From the NCBI GenBank assembly GCA_019359375.1, contig JAHHHL010000027.1, forward strand, positions 22,235 to 86,234: DNA of 64,000 nucleotides, written 5' to 3'. Positions 32,342-42,148 of the stretch are shown one piece after another (within the stretch, counting starts at the first letter, position 1; each line of letters opens with the position of its first letter). This stretch comes from Lyngbya sp. HA4199-MV5. Lineage in GTDB: Bacteria; Cyanobacteriota; Cyanobacteriia; Leptolyngbyales; Leptolyngbyaceae. The translations under genes and the position numbers were made by a program. The notes below the pieces were generated by a model. That model was given only the letters and a program-made list of their open reading frames with translations. It did no database searches and was not told where the DNA came from.

Positions 32342-34585
32342 CTAGGACGATCGCCGCAGTCGATCGAGTGCCGCAGAGACATCGGGGGATAAGCCAGCAA
32401 AGCGAATGGGCATTCCGGTAAAGCGTACTCGCACACAGGTCGGATTCGTTGCAGCTCTATCCAGGACTTTGGCGTAGAGGTCATCCAGTTCATCGGTGTC
32501 TTGAGAGGGGGTGAGCAGGTTGAGCTTGAGGTTGCTGAGAGGCGTGAGGACGTGATCCGATCGCAGTTCAGCGCTTTTATCTGACAGGCTGACTAGCGCT
32601 CCTTCAAACATCGTACCAACGGCGTGTTTACCTTCTAGCACGGTATAGCGCACAGGAATCTCGGATGTCAGCGTGATGAATTCCTCGTTTTCTTCGGGTA
32701 GAAAGAGGTTGTGCCTGCCGCGAATGCCGTTGACGTTATAAAGGGTGATGGGTTCTTTGATGCCCTTCGGTTCGACCTGGATGTGCCCATCGACTTTCAC
32801 TAGATCTCCTGCATCGCGGTAAGTGTCTTCCGAAACCAGAATTTGTCCGCCGACCGTGTAGGATTCGATGCGTGCTGCCAGATTGACGTGGTTGCCAATG
32901 ACGGTGTACTTGGCACGACGCTGAGAGCCGATGTTGCCGACGACGACTTCACCCGTGTTGATGCCAATGCCCATCTCGATCGCGGGTAGCCCAAGCTGTT
33001 GATTCTGCCGATTCACGTCTGCCATTGCCGATTGCATGGCGATCGCGCAGGCAACCGCCCTTTCCGAGTCATCTTCGCGGAAAATAGGCGCGCCAAACAT
33101 CACGAAAATGCCATCGCCGATGAACTCATTAATGGTGCCGTTGTAGTACGTAATCGTGTCCGACATTGTGCCCAGGTAGAGGTTCAGAATCGTGACGACC
33201 TGTTCGGGCGGCAGTCGTTCTGAAATGGCTGAGAACCCGCGCAGGTCAGAAATCAGGATCGTCACTTTGCGGCGTTCGCCACCGAGCGTTAAGCCACCGG
33301 GCGTTTCGAGCAGGCTGGCAACCACTTCATCGGTTAAGTAGCGTCCAAAGGTGCGGCGCATGTCGGCTGCCGATCGCGCGACGTAGCCTGTAATCACGAT
33401 CGATGATCCCATCAAGGTCAGGAGTGGCGGTACGACCGGAATCCACCAGCCCTGTAAAAAGGCAACATAGCTGCCCGTAACTAGACATCCTGCTGCCAGA
33501 AGCACGTTGACCGTATGCCAGGGGTGAAATCCTGCTTTGCCACTGTAGCGTTGCCGCCAACTCATGATGGCTCCCACCACTGCCCAGGCTAGAATCCACA
33601 GCCCTTCTAACGGTTCGCTCCAGGTTCTCAATGTGGGTATGCGTCCCTCCAGGGCAGCACTGAGCATCTGGCTGATCAGGTTGGCGTGGATGGTGACACC
33701 TGCCATCCGGGTCGGTTCAGTCAAACTGCTGCTGTAGGGCACGTAGAACAAATCTTTCAGGCTTTCGGCGGTGGCACCAATCAGCACAAGGCGATCGCGC
33801 ATCAGATCGGGGGCAAGCTTTTTGTCTAGCACCTCTGTAAGCGTGACTACCTGGAAGCGCTGTTGCGTGCCCCGATAGTTCAGCAAGACCTGATAGCCAC
33901 CTGCCTGGTCACCAACATAACTCCCATCATTCGCATTAAAGGCGGGGAAGGTTGCTGCACCGAGCTTTATTGTTTCATCGGCAGTGAGCTCTGGCTCGAT
34001 GCCTTTTGTCTTCAGGTACAGCTCTGCCAACCGAAAGCTAAAGCTAAAGACCGTTTCACCTGCCTGGTCTTCGAGATAAAACAAGCCCCGGCGCACCTTG
34101 CCATCGCCATCCAGCACCAGATCGTTGGCACCGACCTGATCTTGCTGTTTGAGGAGGGGGGGTGGATTGACGGGTGAACTGTCGCTGCTGCTGCCCACTT
34201 TTTGCACCCCAATGAGGTTGGGTGTGGTTTTAAATAGTTTGGTCAGCGTTTGACGACCCGGCTCAACGGGCAAATCACGGTACAGATCCAGCCCGATCGC
34301 AGCGGGTTTTTGCTGCTTAATGGTTTCTAGCAGCCCTGCAAGCTCGGTATCGGTGAGCGACCAGTGCCCCACCTTTTGCACATCCGCCTCATTGATTTCG
34401 ACAATGACAATGCGAGGGTCGATCGACTCCTGGGGACGCAGCAGAAAAAACTGATCCAGCACGGGAAACTCTAAGGCTTGCAGCACGCCTGTAGCACGCA
34501 TGCCCAACACGATCGCGGTGACACTTGGAACGGCAATGATTACACCGCGCCACTGCCAGATTCTATGTCTCAGCGCTTTCCACAT
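32342..34585 (-). CDS. CHASE2-domain adenylate/guanylate cyclase
   Basis: This membrane-bound class III nucleotidyl cyclase has 747 residues. An N-terminal helix is followed by a CHASE2 extracellular sensor (about 35-330), about three transmembrane helices (LWILAWAVVGAIM onward) and a cyclase domain near 440-620. Metal-binding aspartates are in ISDLRGFS and in EFIGDGIFVMFG, and HVNLAARIE is the C-terminal catalytic motif. A tail of about 120 residues follows. It probably senses an external signal and produces cAMP; substrate choice is not settled by sequence. It lies 98 bases downstream of the DUF928 gene and may be cotranscribed. Confidence 0.93.
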   Translation of the reverse strand: MWKALRHRIWQWRGVIIAVPSVTAIVLGMRATGVLQALEFPVLDQFFLLRPQESIDPRIVIVEINEADVQKVGHWSLTDTELAGLLETIKQQKPAAIGLDLYRDLPVEPGRQTLTKLFKTTPNLIGVQKVGSSSDSSPVNPPPLLKQQDQVGANDLVLDGDGKVRRGLFYLEDQAGETVFSFSFRLAELYLKTKGIEPELTADETIKLGAATFPAFNANDGSYVGDQAGGYQVLLNYRGTQQRFQVVTLTEVLDKKLAPDLMRDRLVLIGATAESLKDLFYVPYSSSLTEPTRMAGVTIHANLISQMLSAALEGRIPTLRTWSEPLEGLWILAWAVVGAIMSWRQRYSGKAGFHPWHTVNVLLAAGCLVTGSYVAFLQGWWIPVVPPLLTLMGSSIVITGYVARSAADMRRTFGRYLTDEVVASLLETPGGLTLGGERRKVTILISDLRGFSAISERLPPEQVVTILNLYLGTMSDTITYYNGTINEFIGDGIFVMFGAPIFREDDSERAVACAIAMQSAMADVNRQNQQLGLPAIEMGIGINTGEVVVGNIGSQRRAKYTVIGNHVNLAARIESYTVGGQILVSEDTYRDAGDLVKVDGHIQVEPKGIKEPITLYNVNGIRGRHNLFLPEENEEFITLTSEIPVRYTVLEGKHAVGTMFEGALVSLSDKSAELRSDHVLTPLSNLKLNLLTPSQDTDELDDLYAKVLDRAATNPTCVRVRFTGMPIRFAGLSPDVSAALDRLRRSS

Positions 34586-34683
34586 ACGGTAGCCCTACAG
34601 CTTTTGTGCCTTGATCTCGTCATCAACCGTAGGCACGCAGCGGTTGGCTCCAGTTTTTCTAGCCATAAAGTAGCGTTTCACCA

Positions 34684-35466
34684 TCACGGCTTCACCTTAC
34701 AGCAGTCCACCAGGGGTTCTGAAGCCACGGTTGTCAGCCCAACCGATTGCAGGGCTTCGCGCCAGTCCTTGAGAAACTTAGAATTTTGCGGATATTGGCG
34801 CTGGAGGTCTGCCAGCGTTGACAGCGTTTCGTGCCAGATGCCCGCTTCGGCGTAGAGGGCTGGGCGGTTGCCTGGTAGGGTTTTTTGCAGCGCTTTGGTG
34901 AGTGAACCATTGGGGGTCGATCGCTCAACCCATCCTTCTACCGTGGGACTGCCGCTTAAGCCGCTGGTCGCATCGCACAGGGTCGTGACAAACCAGTGAT
35001 ATTGCTTCCCTACTTGCAAGGCTGGAGCATTTTCTGGCAGGTCAAAGCGCACAATGCCTGCTTGAGACGGCAACGCAAAGGTGGTTTCGTACACGACTTC
35101 GGTATCATCGTCACTGAGCAACAGAAAGCCCGCTGTTTGGGCTGGAGATTGAGGCACGTAAACAAAGAAGCTGGGACGTTCGGCAAAGGTAAGCCCCAGG
35201 CGAGTCGATGGCATGACGGCTGTTAAACGTTTACTCGCTGGCTGAATGCCGCCTCGCAAGCAGGAGCCACGACTTGCACCTCCAGCGGTCGATCGCGGTG
35301 CGCCCTTTTTTGGCACGGCAAATTTGAGGCTGACCTTCACGGGCGGCGCGATCGTGGAACGCGGTTTAACCGTTTGTGCAGTGGCAGGTAGCATTGACAG
35401 CAACATGGACGGTATGAGCAAAGACAGGGAAAGGATGGTGGTATAGCGTGAACGTTTGATCATCAT
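34684..35466 (-). CDS. DUF928 secreted protein
   Basis: The 260-residue exported protein has a signal peptide (LSLSLLIPSMLLSMLPATAQ). The DUF928 body includes PPFAERPSFFVYVP-like sequence (here FAERPSFFVYVPQSPAQT), then FDLPENAPALQVGKQYHW and LYAEAGIWHETLSTLADL. DUF928 genes commonly neighbour CHASE2 cyclases in cyanobacteria, so a sensory or envelope link is plausible. GGAGGGG lies 5 bases before the ATG pair at 35466. The biochemical role is unknown. Confidence 0.88.
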   Translation of the reverse strand: MMIKRSRYTTILSLSLLIPSMLLSMLPATAQTVKPRSTIAPPVKVSLKFAVPKKGAPRSTAGGASRGSCLRGGIQPASKRLTAVMPSTRLGLTFAERPSFFVYVPQSPAQTAGFLLLSDDDTEVVYETTFALPSQAGIVRFDLPENAPALQVGKQYHWFVTTLCDATSGLSGSPTVEGWVERSTPNGSLTKALQKTLPGNRPALYAEAGIWHETLSTLADLQRQYPQNSKFLKDWREALQSVGLTTVASEPLVDCCKVKP

Positions 35467-35800
35467 AGTGACCCCTCCCTCGGTTCTCTTGGATAAGCGA
35501 TGAATAAGACTGACTGTGTGTTAACTCATCGCTGGAGATAAACTTTCCAGACAATTTGTAACAAACCCACGACATTTTACAGCGGCAATTGATTGGGTAA
35601 GCCACAGCCCTTTGAATACGGATGTGGGGTGTAGTGAATGCAAATGAAATCGGCTGTAAGCTGGGTGGGTGCGATCAGCGATCGCGCGATTGAGGGGATC
35701 AGGTCAGCCGTGGTTCAAACGCTACCCTAGATTACCCGTCCCGTAACGGAAACTCGCGTCATCCCGGCAAAACAAAACACATGTTTATTGCAAGACTTGT

Positions 35801-37549
35801 TTATTGCAAGACTTCTTCTAGCTTTTGCTGGTTCCACAAAGCTTGATACAGTCCGGGTTGCCCACAGAGTTCGGCATGGGTGCCCGCTTGCACGATTGCG
35901 CCCTGATCCATGACAAAGAGGCGATCGGCGCTGGCGGCAGCGGAAAGTTGGTGAGAGATGAAGAGAACGGTTTTGCGGTTGGTGCCTTCAGACAGGTTGC
36001 GTAGAATTTGGGTCGCGGTCTGGTTGTCCACGCTAGACAGCGCATCATCCAGAATCAGAATGGGGGCATCCACCAGTAAAGCCCGCGCCAACGCCGTTCG
36101 CTGACGTTGCCCACCAGAAAGCGTAATGCCTCGTTCACCGACGATCGTCTCGTACTGGTGCGGAAAGTTCAGAATTTCGCTGTGAATCTGTGCCTGTTTG
36201 GCAGCTTGGATCACGAAGGCTGCGTCTGCCCCCGGATCACCGTAGCGAATGTTGTTTTGTATCGTCGTGCTAAAGAGAAAGCTGTCTTGAGGGACGTAAG
36301 CGATCGCGCCACGCAAATCCGCCAGCCGTATCTGGGTAATGTCGTGCCCATCGAGAAACAGTTGACCGGGAGCGATATCCAGCAGGCGGGGCAGCGCGTT
36401 TGCTAGAGTCGATTTACCAGACCCGATCGGTCCCACAATGGCAACCGTTTCTTGCGGCTGAATGGTAAAGCTCACGGTCTGTAACGCGGGTTTGCTGGTG
36501 GTTGGAAATGTGAACGTTAATGCTTGTGCCGTTAGTTCGCCCCGTACCTGCGATCGAGGCAGGGCGATCGCGTCCGGTTGATCCCGAATTTTGGGCTGGA
36601 CGGTGAGAATGGCTTCAATGCGATCGACGCTCACTTCGCCCCGCTGATAGGCTGTGATAGTGAATCCCAACAGCGCTGCTGGGAATGCCAGTTGCCCCAC
36701 ATACAGCAACAGCGCCACAAAATCGCCGACTGTAATCGCCCCTTCATTGATCGCGCTCACCCCAAGCCGCAGCACTACCAGCAGCCCCACGCTTGCTAGC
36801 CCGGGTAATAGTGGCAGTAGAGTACTCCGCGTCAATGCCAGCGACAAATTGGCTTCTAATAGCTCTTGATTCCGCCGCTGAAAGGCTTCTCGCTCATTTT
36901 CTTCTTGAGCGTAGATTTTGACCAGCGCAATGCCGCTCATGTCTTCCTGAATCAGTTCGCTCAGGTCAGACAACTGCTCTTGCACGGTGATTTGCTCTTG
37001 TCGAAGCCGTGTGCTAAATACCTGCACCAAAATCAGCATCACCGGGTAGACCGACAGCGAGAGCAGCGTCACTTTGACGTTAATCCTGAGCATGGCAGGC
37101 AACGTCAGGCTATAGGCAAACAGCGTATTGGCAACGCTCAGTACCGCAAAGCCTAACAGCCGACGAATGTTATCCACGTCGCTGGTGGCGCGGTTGATGA
37201 GGTCCCCTACCGTATTGGCGGCAAAATAAGACGGTTCTAGCGTCAGCAAATGGGAAAACAACTTCTGCTTCAGGTCAAACTCAACCTGGCGACCCACCCC
37301 AAACAGCAGCGTCCGCGAAATCATCCGCACAACCCACATGATAGATCCCATCGTGAGGATCACGCCAACGTAGTAGGAAACCTGGCTGAAGCTAAACGTC
37401 ACCTGAAGCTTGTCTACCGCATCCCGAATTTGAAGAGGAATGCGAACCCCTAAAAAGTTGACGACTAAGAGTGCCAGAATACCGAAGGATGCTGCTTTCC
37501 AGTGAGGACGAAGGTAGCTCCCCAATTTTTGCAGCCGAGATTGAGCCAT
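35801..37549 (-). CDS. ABC transporter, fused permease-ATPase (MsbA-like)
   Basis: This half-size ABC exporter of about 582 residues belongs to the multidrug/lipid class. The transmembrane domain spans about 15-300, with the intracellular loop SHLLTLEPSYFAANTVGDLINR. The ATPase domain has Walker A GPIGSGKST, Q-loop YVPQDSFLFS, signature LSGGQRQR, Walker B ILILDDALSSVD and the H-loop FISHQLSA. The ATG at 37547-37549 starts AQSRLQKLGSYLRPHWK; an in-frame extension to 37636 has no better RBS. It lies 90 bases downstream of the YdcF-like gene on the same strand. Confidence 0.92.
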   Translation of the reverse strand: MAQSRLQKLGSYLRPHWKAASFGILALLVVNFLGVRIPLQIRDAVDKLQVTFSFSQVSYYVGVILTMGSIMWVVRMISRTLLFGVGRQVEFDLKQKLFSHLLTLEPSYFAANTVGDLINRATSDVDNIRRLLGFAVLSVANTLFAYSLTLPAMLRINVKVTLLSLSVYPVMLILVQVFSTRLRQEQITVQEQLSDLSELIQEDMSGIALVKIYAQEENEREAFQRRNQELLEANLSLALTRSTLLPLLPGLASVGLLVVLRLGVSAINEGAITVGDFVALLLYVGQLAFPAALLGFTITAYQRGEVSVDRIEAILTVQPKIRDQPDAIALPRSQVRGELTAQALTFTFPTTSKPALQTVSFTIQPQETVAIVGPIGSGKSTLANALPRLLDIAPGQLFLDGHDITQIRLADLRGAIAYVPQDSFLFSTTIQNNIRYGDPGADAAFVIQAAKQAQIHSEILNFPHQYETIVGERGITLSGGQRQRTALARALLVDAPILILDDALSSVDNQTATQILRNLSEGTNRKTVLFISHQLSAAASADRLFVMDQGAIVQAGTHAELCGQPGLYQALWNQQKLEEVLQ

Positions 37550-37639
37550 TATGCGTGTGCCAGTGCGGAAACTCTCCCATCCTAAACGAATCAGGGAAGC
37601 GATCGCGTTCGCATCCAAGTGCCGACGATCTGACAACTA

Positions 37640-39079
37640 TCACCACATATTTCCATTTGGATCAGACGATCGAGTGGGGGCTGACAATGGAGCAGGATTG
37701 GGCGTGAAAGGTGGCTGGTTCGTACCAATAGGACGTGATCCCGTGTCAGGCACTCCCTGTCCTTGAGGGTTTTGTGGGACAGCCGTAATCCGAGGCTGCA
37801 CAGGGTTAAATTCGCCCGTTTGAGCGTTAAACTCGCCCGTCTGCCCGGTTGAAGCAACGGCACCGCAGTCAGTCAAATCGCGGAATTTAATCCAGCCGCG
37901 CAGAAAGTAGTAAAGGGCACTAGCGTATTCTTCAACTGCCTGCGAACCGAGAAACAACGCATCAATGCTGGGCAAAAAGTCAGTCGCCTGAAGATTGTAT
38001 TCAACCAGGTCGCGCTCTGGAGCCAGGTTGTTAAGCTTCGATCGTCGTGGCACTGTGTAGAAATCTGTGGGGCGTGCAATGGGGCAAAACCCAAAGACTT
38101 CTCGAAAGGTACGGTATGTCCGTTCTGTATTCATCGCCGTGTTGACGATGGTTAACTGGTTGCCGAAGCCAACGCGATTGTCAGCGAGGATTTTTTTGAC
38201 GTTCTCAGCCGTTCTGCGAATGCTTGCGCCATCGGGATCGAGAAACCGCATGGCTTCGCAAGGAACATCCAACGATTGGTTGAGAAAGGTTTGAATATCT
38301 TTTGCCTCTGAAATATAGTCCTTGGTTTCGCCTTCTTTCTGCTTGCGATCGAGCCTCCGTGGGGCGCTGATCACAATTTGACTGTTGGGGTTTTGCCGAT
38401 ACAGTTGAGCCGCATACAGCACGCGATCGGCTTTATCGGTCAATTGAATGGGAAGCTGAGTGGGAGGCTGGGTCAGCACGCGGTATTGCTCTGCGGTCAG
38501 CGGTTCTTCACTATCAGGTGGGGGAGGTGTAGCAGGGCGAGCGGGTGCTGCGGTGGAAGCTGGTCTCAGCGGTGGGCAAGTGGTTCTGGGTCCCAGAAAG
38601 GGGCGTGTAGTGCCTTGCCCCAACAGCACAATGACAGGAGTATCGCCTGCGACTTGTGCTGCAACAGGGCGAATCATTTTAATGCCTTCCCATTCCAGCT
38701 CTTGAGCTAAAAAATAGGACACAACTGGCAGACAACAGGCTAGTAAGAGCACTAACCCCACGCGGATGATGTTGCCAACAATCTTATTGACTTTGGCTCC
38801 AGTGAGCAAAATCAGCAGCAGGATGATGGCTAAACTCAGCGGTCTAAACAGTAACGAAATAATGTACCAGAGCGTTCTGAAGATATCCGAATCGTCAAAA
38901 ACGGTTGGTCCACTAAAGAAAGACACCGCCAGAATGAGTAGGATCAGCAGCAGCACCAGCAGTCCCAAAAACGCTCTTGGCAGCGCTTTGAGCAGCACAA
39001 ACCAGGTGACTAGCCCAACAACAATCCACAGCAAGACTTGCGTGAGCAGCAGAAAAACATCTGTGAGCAGTAAAACCAT
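37640..39079 (-). CDS. YdcF/DUF218 membrane protein
   Basis: This 479-residue protein has an N-terminal membrane part of three to five helices (LLLTDVFLLLTQVLLWIVVG onward to about 125). A DUF218 (SanA/YdcF) domain runs from about 145 to 390: VIVLLGQGTT, RVLYAAQLYRQNP, SQIVISAPRR and NQLTIVNTAMNTERTYRTF. A Pro-rich insertion near 165-190 interrupts the domain. DUF218 proteins are implicated in envelope integrity and polysaccharide metabolism, but the reaction is unknown. It may form an operon with the downstream ABC exporter gene. The C-terminus is Pro/Asn-rich. Confidence 0.85.
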   Translation of the reverse strand: MVLLLTDVFLLLTQVLLWIVVGLVTWFVLLKALPRAFLGLLVLLLILLILAVSFFSGPTVFDDSDIFRTLWYIISLLFRPLSLAIILLLILLTGAKVNKIVGNIIRVGLVLLLACCLPVVSYFLAQELEWEGIKMIRPVAAQVAGDTPVIVLLGQGTTRPFLGPRTTCPPLRPASTAAPARPATPPPPDSEEPLTAEQYRVLTQPPTQLPIQLTDKADRVLYAAQLYRQNPNSQIVISAPRRLDRKQKEGETKDYISEAKDIQTFLNQSLDVPCEAMRFLDPDGASIRRTAENVKKILADNRVGFGNQLTIVNTAMNTERTYRTFREVFGFCPIARPTDFYTVPRRSKLNNLAPERDLVEYNLQATDFLPSIDALFLGSQAVEEYASALYYFLRGWIKFRDLTDCGAVASTGQTGEFNAQTGEFNPVQPRITAVPQNPQGQGVPDTGSRPIGTNQPPFTPNPAPLSAPTRSSDPNGNMW

Positions 39080-39522
39080 GCTGAGCGTTCCTACCTGCTT
39101 GCGACAACGGAGTCTGCTTGATGACCATGCTGGTGCGATCGCATCTTGACCTCAGCCCCATACCTCTTTTACAGACACCATGATGCAGCCAAATCGAGAA
39201 TTGGCAATAATTCCTTGGCAGGACAAGATTCTGCCAGCGTCTGGTGTGAGGTTTGATGCCTCATGATAGGGTGGCTCCCCAACGCTCTAAAGGACTCAAA
39301 CCCCTATGTGTATGATACACGACTGTAATACAAATGTTCGCTCAGACAACCGAGCGCAAGGGGTGCTGTTGCCGGGATAAAGCGAACCTTAAAACGATCG
39401 TGATAAGTCCTTAAATCATGAGTCCTGGCAGGAGCGATCGTTGCACAATAGTCTGGGTGCTTTATTCGCTATCAAAAGGCGTGCAAACCTGCCCTTAAAA
39501 GCATGTCTAGGAGGTTCTGTTT
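39080..39522 (+). promoter_or_regulatory. upstream region of the microprotein gene with a palindrome
   Basis: This 443-base gap holds a perfect 6-1-6 palindrome GTGTATGATACAC at 39308-39320, followed by TGTAATAC at 39323-39330, which could be a -10 element. It could be an operator for the microprotein or for the divergent YdcF gene. The rest of the gap has no visible gene or STRR. Confidence 0.4.
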
Positions 39523-39597
39523 GTGTCCTTGATTCTCGCGCTGATTGTCTTTGGCTTGCTCTTTTTCGTGATTGCTAAAGAGCTGGTTGGCAAGTAG
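39523..39597 (+). CDS. 24-residue single-span membrane microprotein
   Basis: GTG 39523 opens a 24-codon frame for MSLILALIVFGLLFF then VIAKELVGK: one transmembrane helix with a short positively charged tail. TAGGAGG at 39508-39514 lies 8 bases upstream, the best Shine-Dalgarno match in the neighbourhood. An intrinsic-terminator-like hairpin follows 40 bases after the stop. Size and layout resemble small subunits of photosynthetic complexes (PetL, PetN, PsaM, PsbT, Ycf12), but I cannot match the sequence to any of them. Too small for standard gene callers. Confidence 0.7.
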   Translation: MSLILALIVFGLLFFVIAKELVGK

Positions 39598-39637
39598 CTG
39601 TACCAAACGTCTACCTGCAAAAAGCTGACAAAACGCA

Positions 39638-39660
39638 AAGAGGGCGCATAGCGCCCTCTT
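39638..39660. terminator. GC-rich hairpin terminator
   Basis: AAGAGGGCGC at 39638-39647 pairs perfectly with GCGCCCTCTT at 39651-39660 around an ATA loop. It is followed by TCTCG rather than a T-run, but A-rich sequence precedes it, so it could terminate the microprotein transcript and, from the other side, the sugar transferase transcript. Confidence 0.75.
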
Positions 39661-39748
39661 CTCGATCCTTTCAGCAAAAGAGCTACCTTCAGCAAACGCC
39701 AGCTCCATTGCCATAAAACGCTTTGCCAAGCCATTGCAATGAAATGCT

Positions 39749-40423
39749 TTAGAAAGCACCAACCTTCGCCAAGATGACATAGACGGTGCGAGCAATCAGA
39801 GCCAAATCGTAAAAGGGGTGCCACTGATCCTGGTAGCGGAGATCAAGCTTCACAATGTCCTCAAAGTCTTTGACGGTCGATCGACCATTGACCTGCCATT
39901 CTCCAGTCATACCGGGCTTGACGTTGAGCCGTTGCCAGTGGTGGCTATCGTAACGAGACACTTCATCCGCAGTAGGTGGACGGGTTCCGACCAGGCTCAT
40001 CTCTCCAATAAGCACGTTCCAAAATTGCGGAAATTCATCCAGACTGCTCCGGCGTAAAAATCGCCCGATCTTGGTTACGCGAGGATCATCCTGGTTTTTG
40101 AAAATGAGTCCGCTGGCTTCGTTTTTGACCTGCGCTTTCAGTGCATCCGCATTCTGCACCATCGAACGAAACTTATAGATGCGAAACGGTCTACCTAGCA
40201 ACCCATACCGCTCCTGTGCATAAAAGATGGGTCCCGGACTATCTAGCTTGATAGCAAGTGCCAGAGGGATGAAGAGAATCCCCAAAATGATGAGACCAAT
40301 CAGACTACCCGCAATGTCTAAAAGGCGCTTAAAAATAGAATTGACCGATCGATGAGGAACCTGAAGCGTTGGAGGTGCCAGCAGCAAGGGATTCACCGTT
40401 GCAGTAGGGAAGGTGGATTGCAT
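39749..40423 (-). CDS. polyprenyl-phosphate sugar-1-P transferase (WcaJ/PglC-like)
   Basis: This initiating enzyme transfers a sugar phosphate to undecaprenyl phosphate for exopolysaccharide or O-chain assembly. The 224-residue protein is the short form. It has one hydrophobic segment (DIAGSLIGLIILGILFIPLA, about 36-58), then the family core FRIYKFRSMV, FLRRSSLDEFPQFWNVL, MSLVGTRPP, and RLNVKPGMTGEWQVNGRS. It lacks the N-terminal multi-helix region of WcaJ. Other polysaccharide genes are not adjacent, although a PEP-CTERM protein lies elsewhere in the window. Confidence 0.93.
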   Translation of the reverse strand: MQSTFPTATVNPLLLAPPTLQVPHRSVNSIFKRLLDIAGSLIGLIILGILFIPLALAIKLDSPGPIFYAQERYGLLGRPFRIYKFRSMVQNADALKAQVKNEASGLIFKNQDDPRVTKIGRFLRRSSLDEFPQFWNVLIGEMSLVGTRPPTADEVSRYDSHHWQRLNVKPGMTGEWQVNGRSTVKDFEDIVKLDLRYQDQWHPFYDLALIARTVYVILAKVGAF

Positions 40424-41004
40424 AGCTGTCTCAATGAGGTGACGGAAGTCGGTAAAAATAAAGCAGGTACAAATACGTAGAACGTCTTGACCAAACTATA
40501 GTTCCTACTTCATGGGGAGCGATCGTATCCGCTAATGTACTGACTCAATCTTTTCTAGAACTTTACATAGCAAAGTGATTGTAAAGTTTGAGTAAAGCTG
40601 AGACCGCTTTTGTAGGGTGGAATGCGGTAGAGCATGAACGAGCGGTCGCTTTAACTGTCTCCTGCTTTTTACGACTGTAGTGACCTTCCTCCGGACGATT
40701 ACTGAGAGGAAAACGTGGTCTAAATCCTTCTGTGAAATGAATGTAGCGGTTTGAGTAGCCAGCAGTTGGCGAGCCGCAAGGTTTATGCGGAGATGGGAAG
40801 GGGGAAGAGAGGCAGAAGGCAGAAGGCAGAGGGCAGAGGGCAGAAGGCAAGGGGCAGGAGGGGCTGAGGGCACTGTACATCAGACTTTCAAATACCGCTC
40901 CAGGAGAAGACATGAAAATCTGAAGAGGATGTAGAGCCAGCATTGCCCTCTTCGTGTGACTCTACCGCTGTTGGTTCTACGTGAAGATGCTGAACTTCAA
41001 TCTT
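40424..41004. other. intergenic region with a heptamer array
   Basis: A GGCAGAA/GGCAGAG array occupies about 40808-40868. The rest shows no credible gene; small reverse ORFs here are repeat-encoded. No clear terminator for rdgB was found. Confidence 0.5.
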
Positions 41005-41583
41005 TTACGACAACGTTAGCTGGCTCAATTGAGGCACTAAAGCTTCAAAAGCTTTGCCGCGATGGCTAAATAGCCGTTTTTGATCACGAGACATTTCAGC
41101 AAAGGTCAGCCGTTGCTCAGGTACATAAAAGATGGGATCGTAGCCAAAACCACCGTCGCCACGGGGACTATGGAGAATTCTACCGGGACAAACGCCTTCT
41201 GCTTGTAGGGCGATCGTGCCGTCGGGGCGTGCGATCGCAATGACACAGACAAACTGTGCATCACGATTGAGTTCATTGCCTAGCTCATGCAGCAAGCGTT
41301 CAATACGATCGGCATCGGTTTTGCCATAACGAGCAGAATATACACCTGGTGCGCCATCGAGTGCATCGACTGCGAGACCCGAATCATCGGCGATCGCCCA
41401 TTCTCCAGTTGCCAGGGCAATTTCTGAGGCTTTGAGGCAAGCATTTTCAGCAAACGTGTCGCCGGTTTCTTCAACCTCCAGCGCCTCTGGCTTGAGCGCT
41501 AACTCCCACCCTAGACCTGCTAGATGGGCTTGCATTTCTGTGAGCTTGCCCGGATTGCTTGTCGCTACTACTAGCACAGTCAT
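41005..41583 (-). CDS. rdgB: XTP/dITP diphosphatase (HAM1/RdgB)
   Basis: The enzyme removes non-canonical purine nucleotides (XTP, dITP) from the pool. The 192-residue protein has the family motifs VVATSNPGKLTEMQAHL, TFAENACLKA, AIADDSGLAVDALDGAPGVYSARY, GDGGFGYDPIFY, and a C-terminal SHRGKAFEAL. Substrate-binding SxxNxxK and catalytic Asp in DDSGL are present. Cytoplasmic, probably monocistronic, divergent from rpoZ. Confidence 0.95.
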   Translation of the reverse strand: MTVLVVATSNPGKLTEMQAHLAGLGWELALKPEALEVEETGDTFAENACLKASEIALATGEWAIADDSGLAVDALDGAPGVYSARYGKTDADRIERLLHELGNELNRDAQFVCVIAIARPDGTIALQAEGVCPGRILHSPRGDGGFGYDPIFYVPEQRLTFAEMSRDQKRLFSHRGKAFEALVPQLSQLTLS

Positions 41584-41639
41584 GGGATAAACCTACTTTG
41601 TATGGCGTTATCACTGACCAGGATAGGGGGTAACGTGCC

Positions 41640-41705
41640 TGTATGAAAGGGTGTGGGGTGTGGGGTGTGGGGTGTGATGTGGGGTGTGTGGGGCGAGAGA
41701 AGAGG
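41640..41705. repeat. GTGTGGG heptamer array
   Basis: At least four tandem GTGTGGG/GTGTGGGGT units lie between rdgB and rpoZ. The complement, CCCCACA, is the array found inside the LpxB-like gene at 11510-11545. Confidence 0.85.
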
Positions 41706-41785
41706 CGGCTGCTGGGAAACAATAGCCACTAGCGTTGACTCTTGGTAAACTGGAGTTTGACGTTCTTTTTTGGATAGGTAACTTC

Positions 41786-42013
41786 ATGCAAAAGCGTGCC
41801 GCCTTCGATAGCACTCAATTAATGCGTCGGGCTGACGAGTTAATTTCAGCCGCTTCTAATCGTTATCGGATTACGGTGCAGGTTGCTAATCGGGCAAAAC
41901 GTCGGCGGTTTGAAGACTTTGACAGCGTGGATGATCCCATGATGAAGCCAGTTATGCGTGCCATCATCGAGATGTCAGACGAACTGACCCAACCTGAAAT
42001 TATTGGTGAATGA
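41786..42013 (+). CDS. rpoZ: RNA polymerase omega subunit
   Basis: This small subunit helps assemble RNA polymerase. The 75-residue protein starts [19 protein letters not shown], with [21 protein letters not shown], the cyanobacterial omega signature. ATG 41786 is chosen because it matches the family N-terminus and GATAGG lies upstream; an in-frame extension to 41735 is not conserved-looking. Confidence 0.92.
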   Translation: MQKRAAFDSTQLMRRADELISAASNRYRITVQVANRAKRRRFEDFDSVDDPMMKPVMRAIIEMSDELTQPEIIGE

Positions 42014-42148
42014 TGGTTAAAGGCAATGCTTATTAGTCATGAGCGTTTAGGGATGTGCATTGAAGGCTGAGGGCGATCGCAGCTTTTCTTGCTTGGAACT
42101 TTCGTAATGCTGAGCACTTCATATGGCATGACCTGGCAACGAGCCTTG

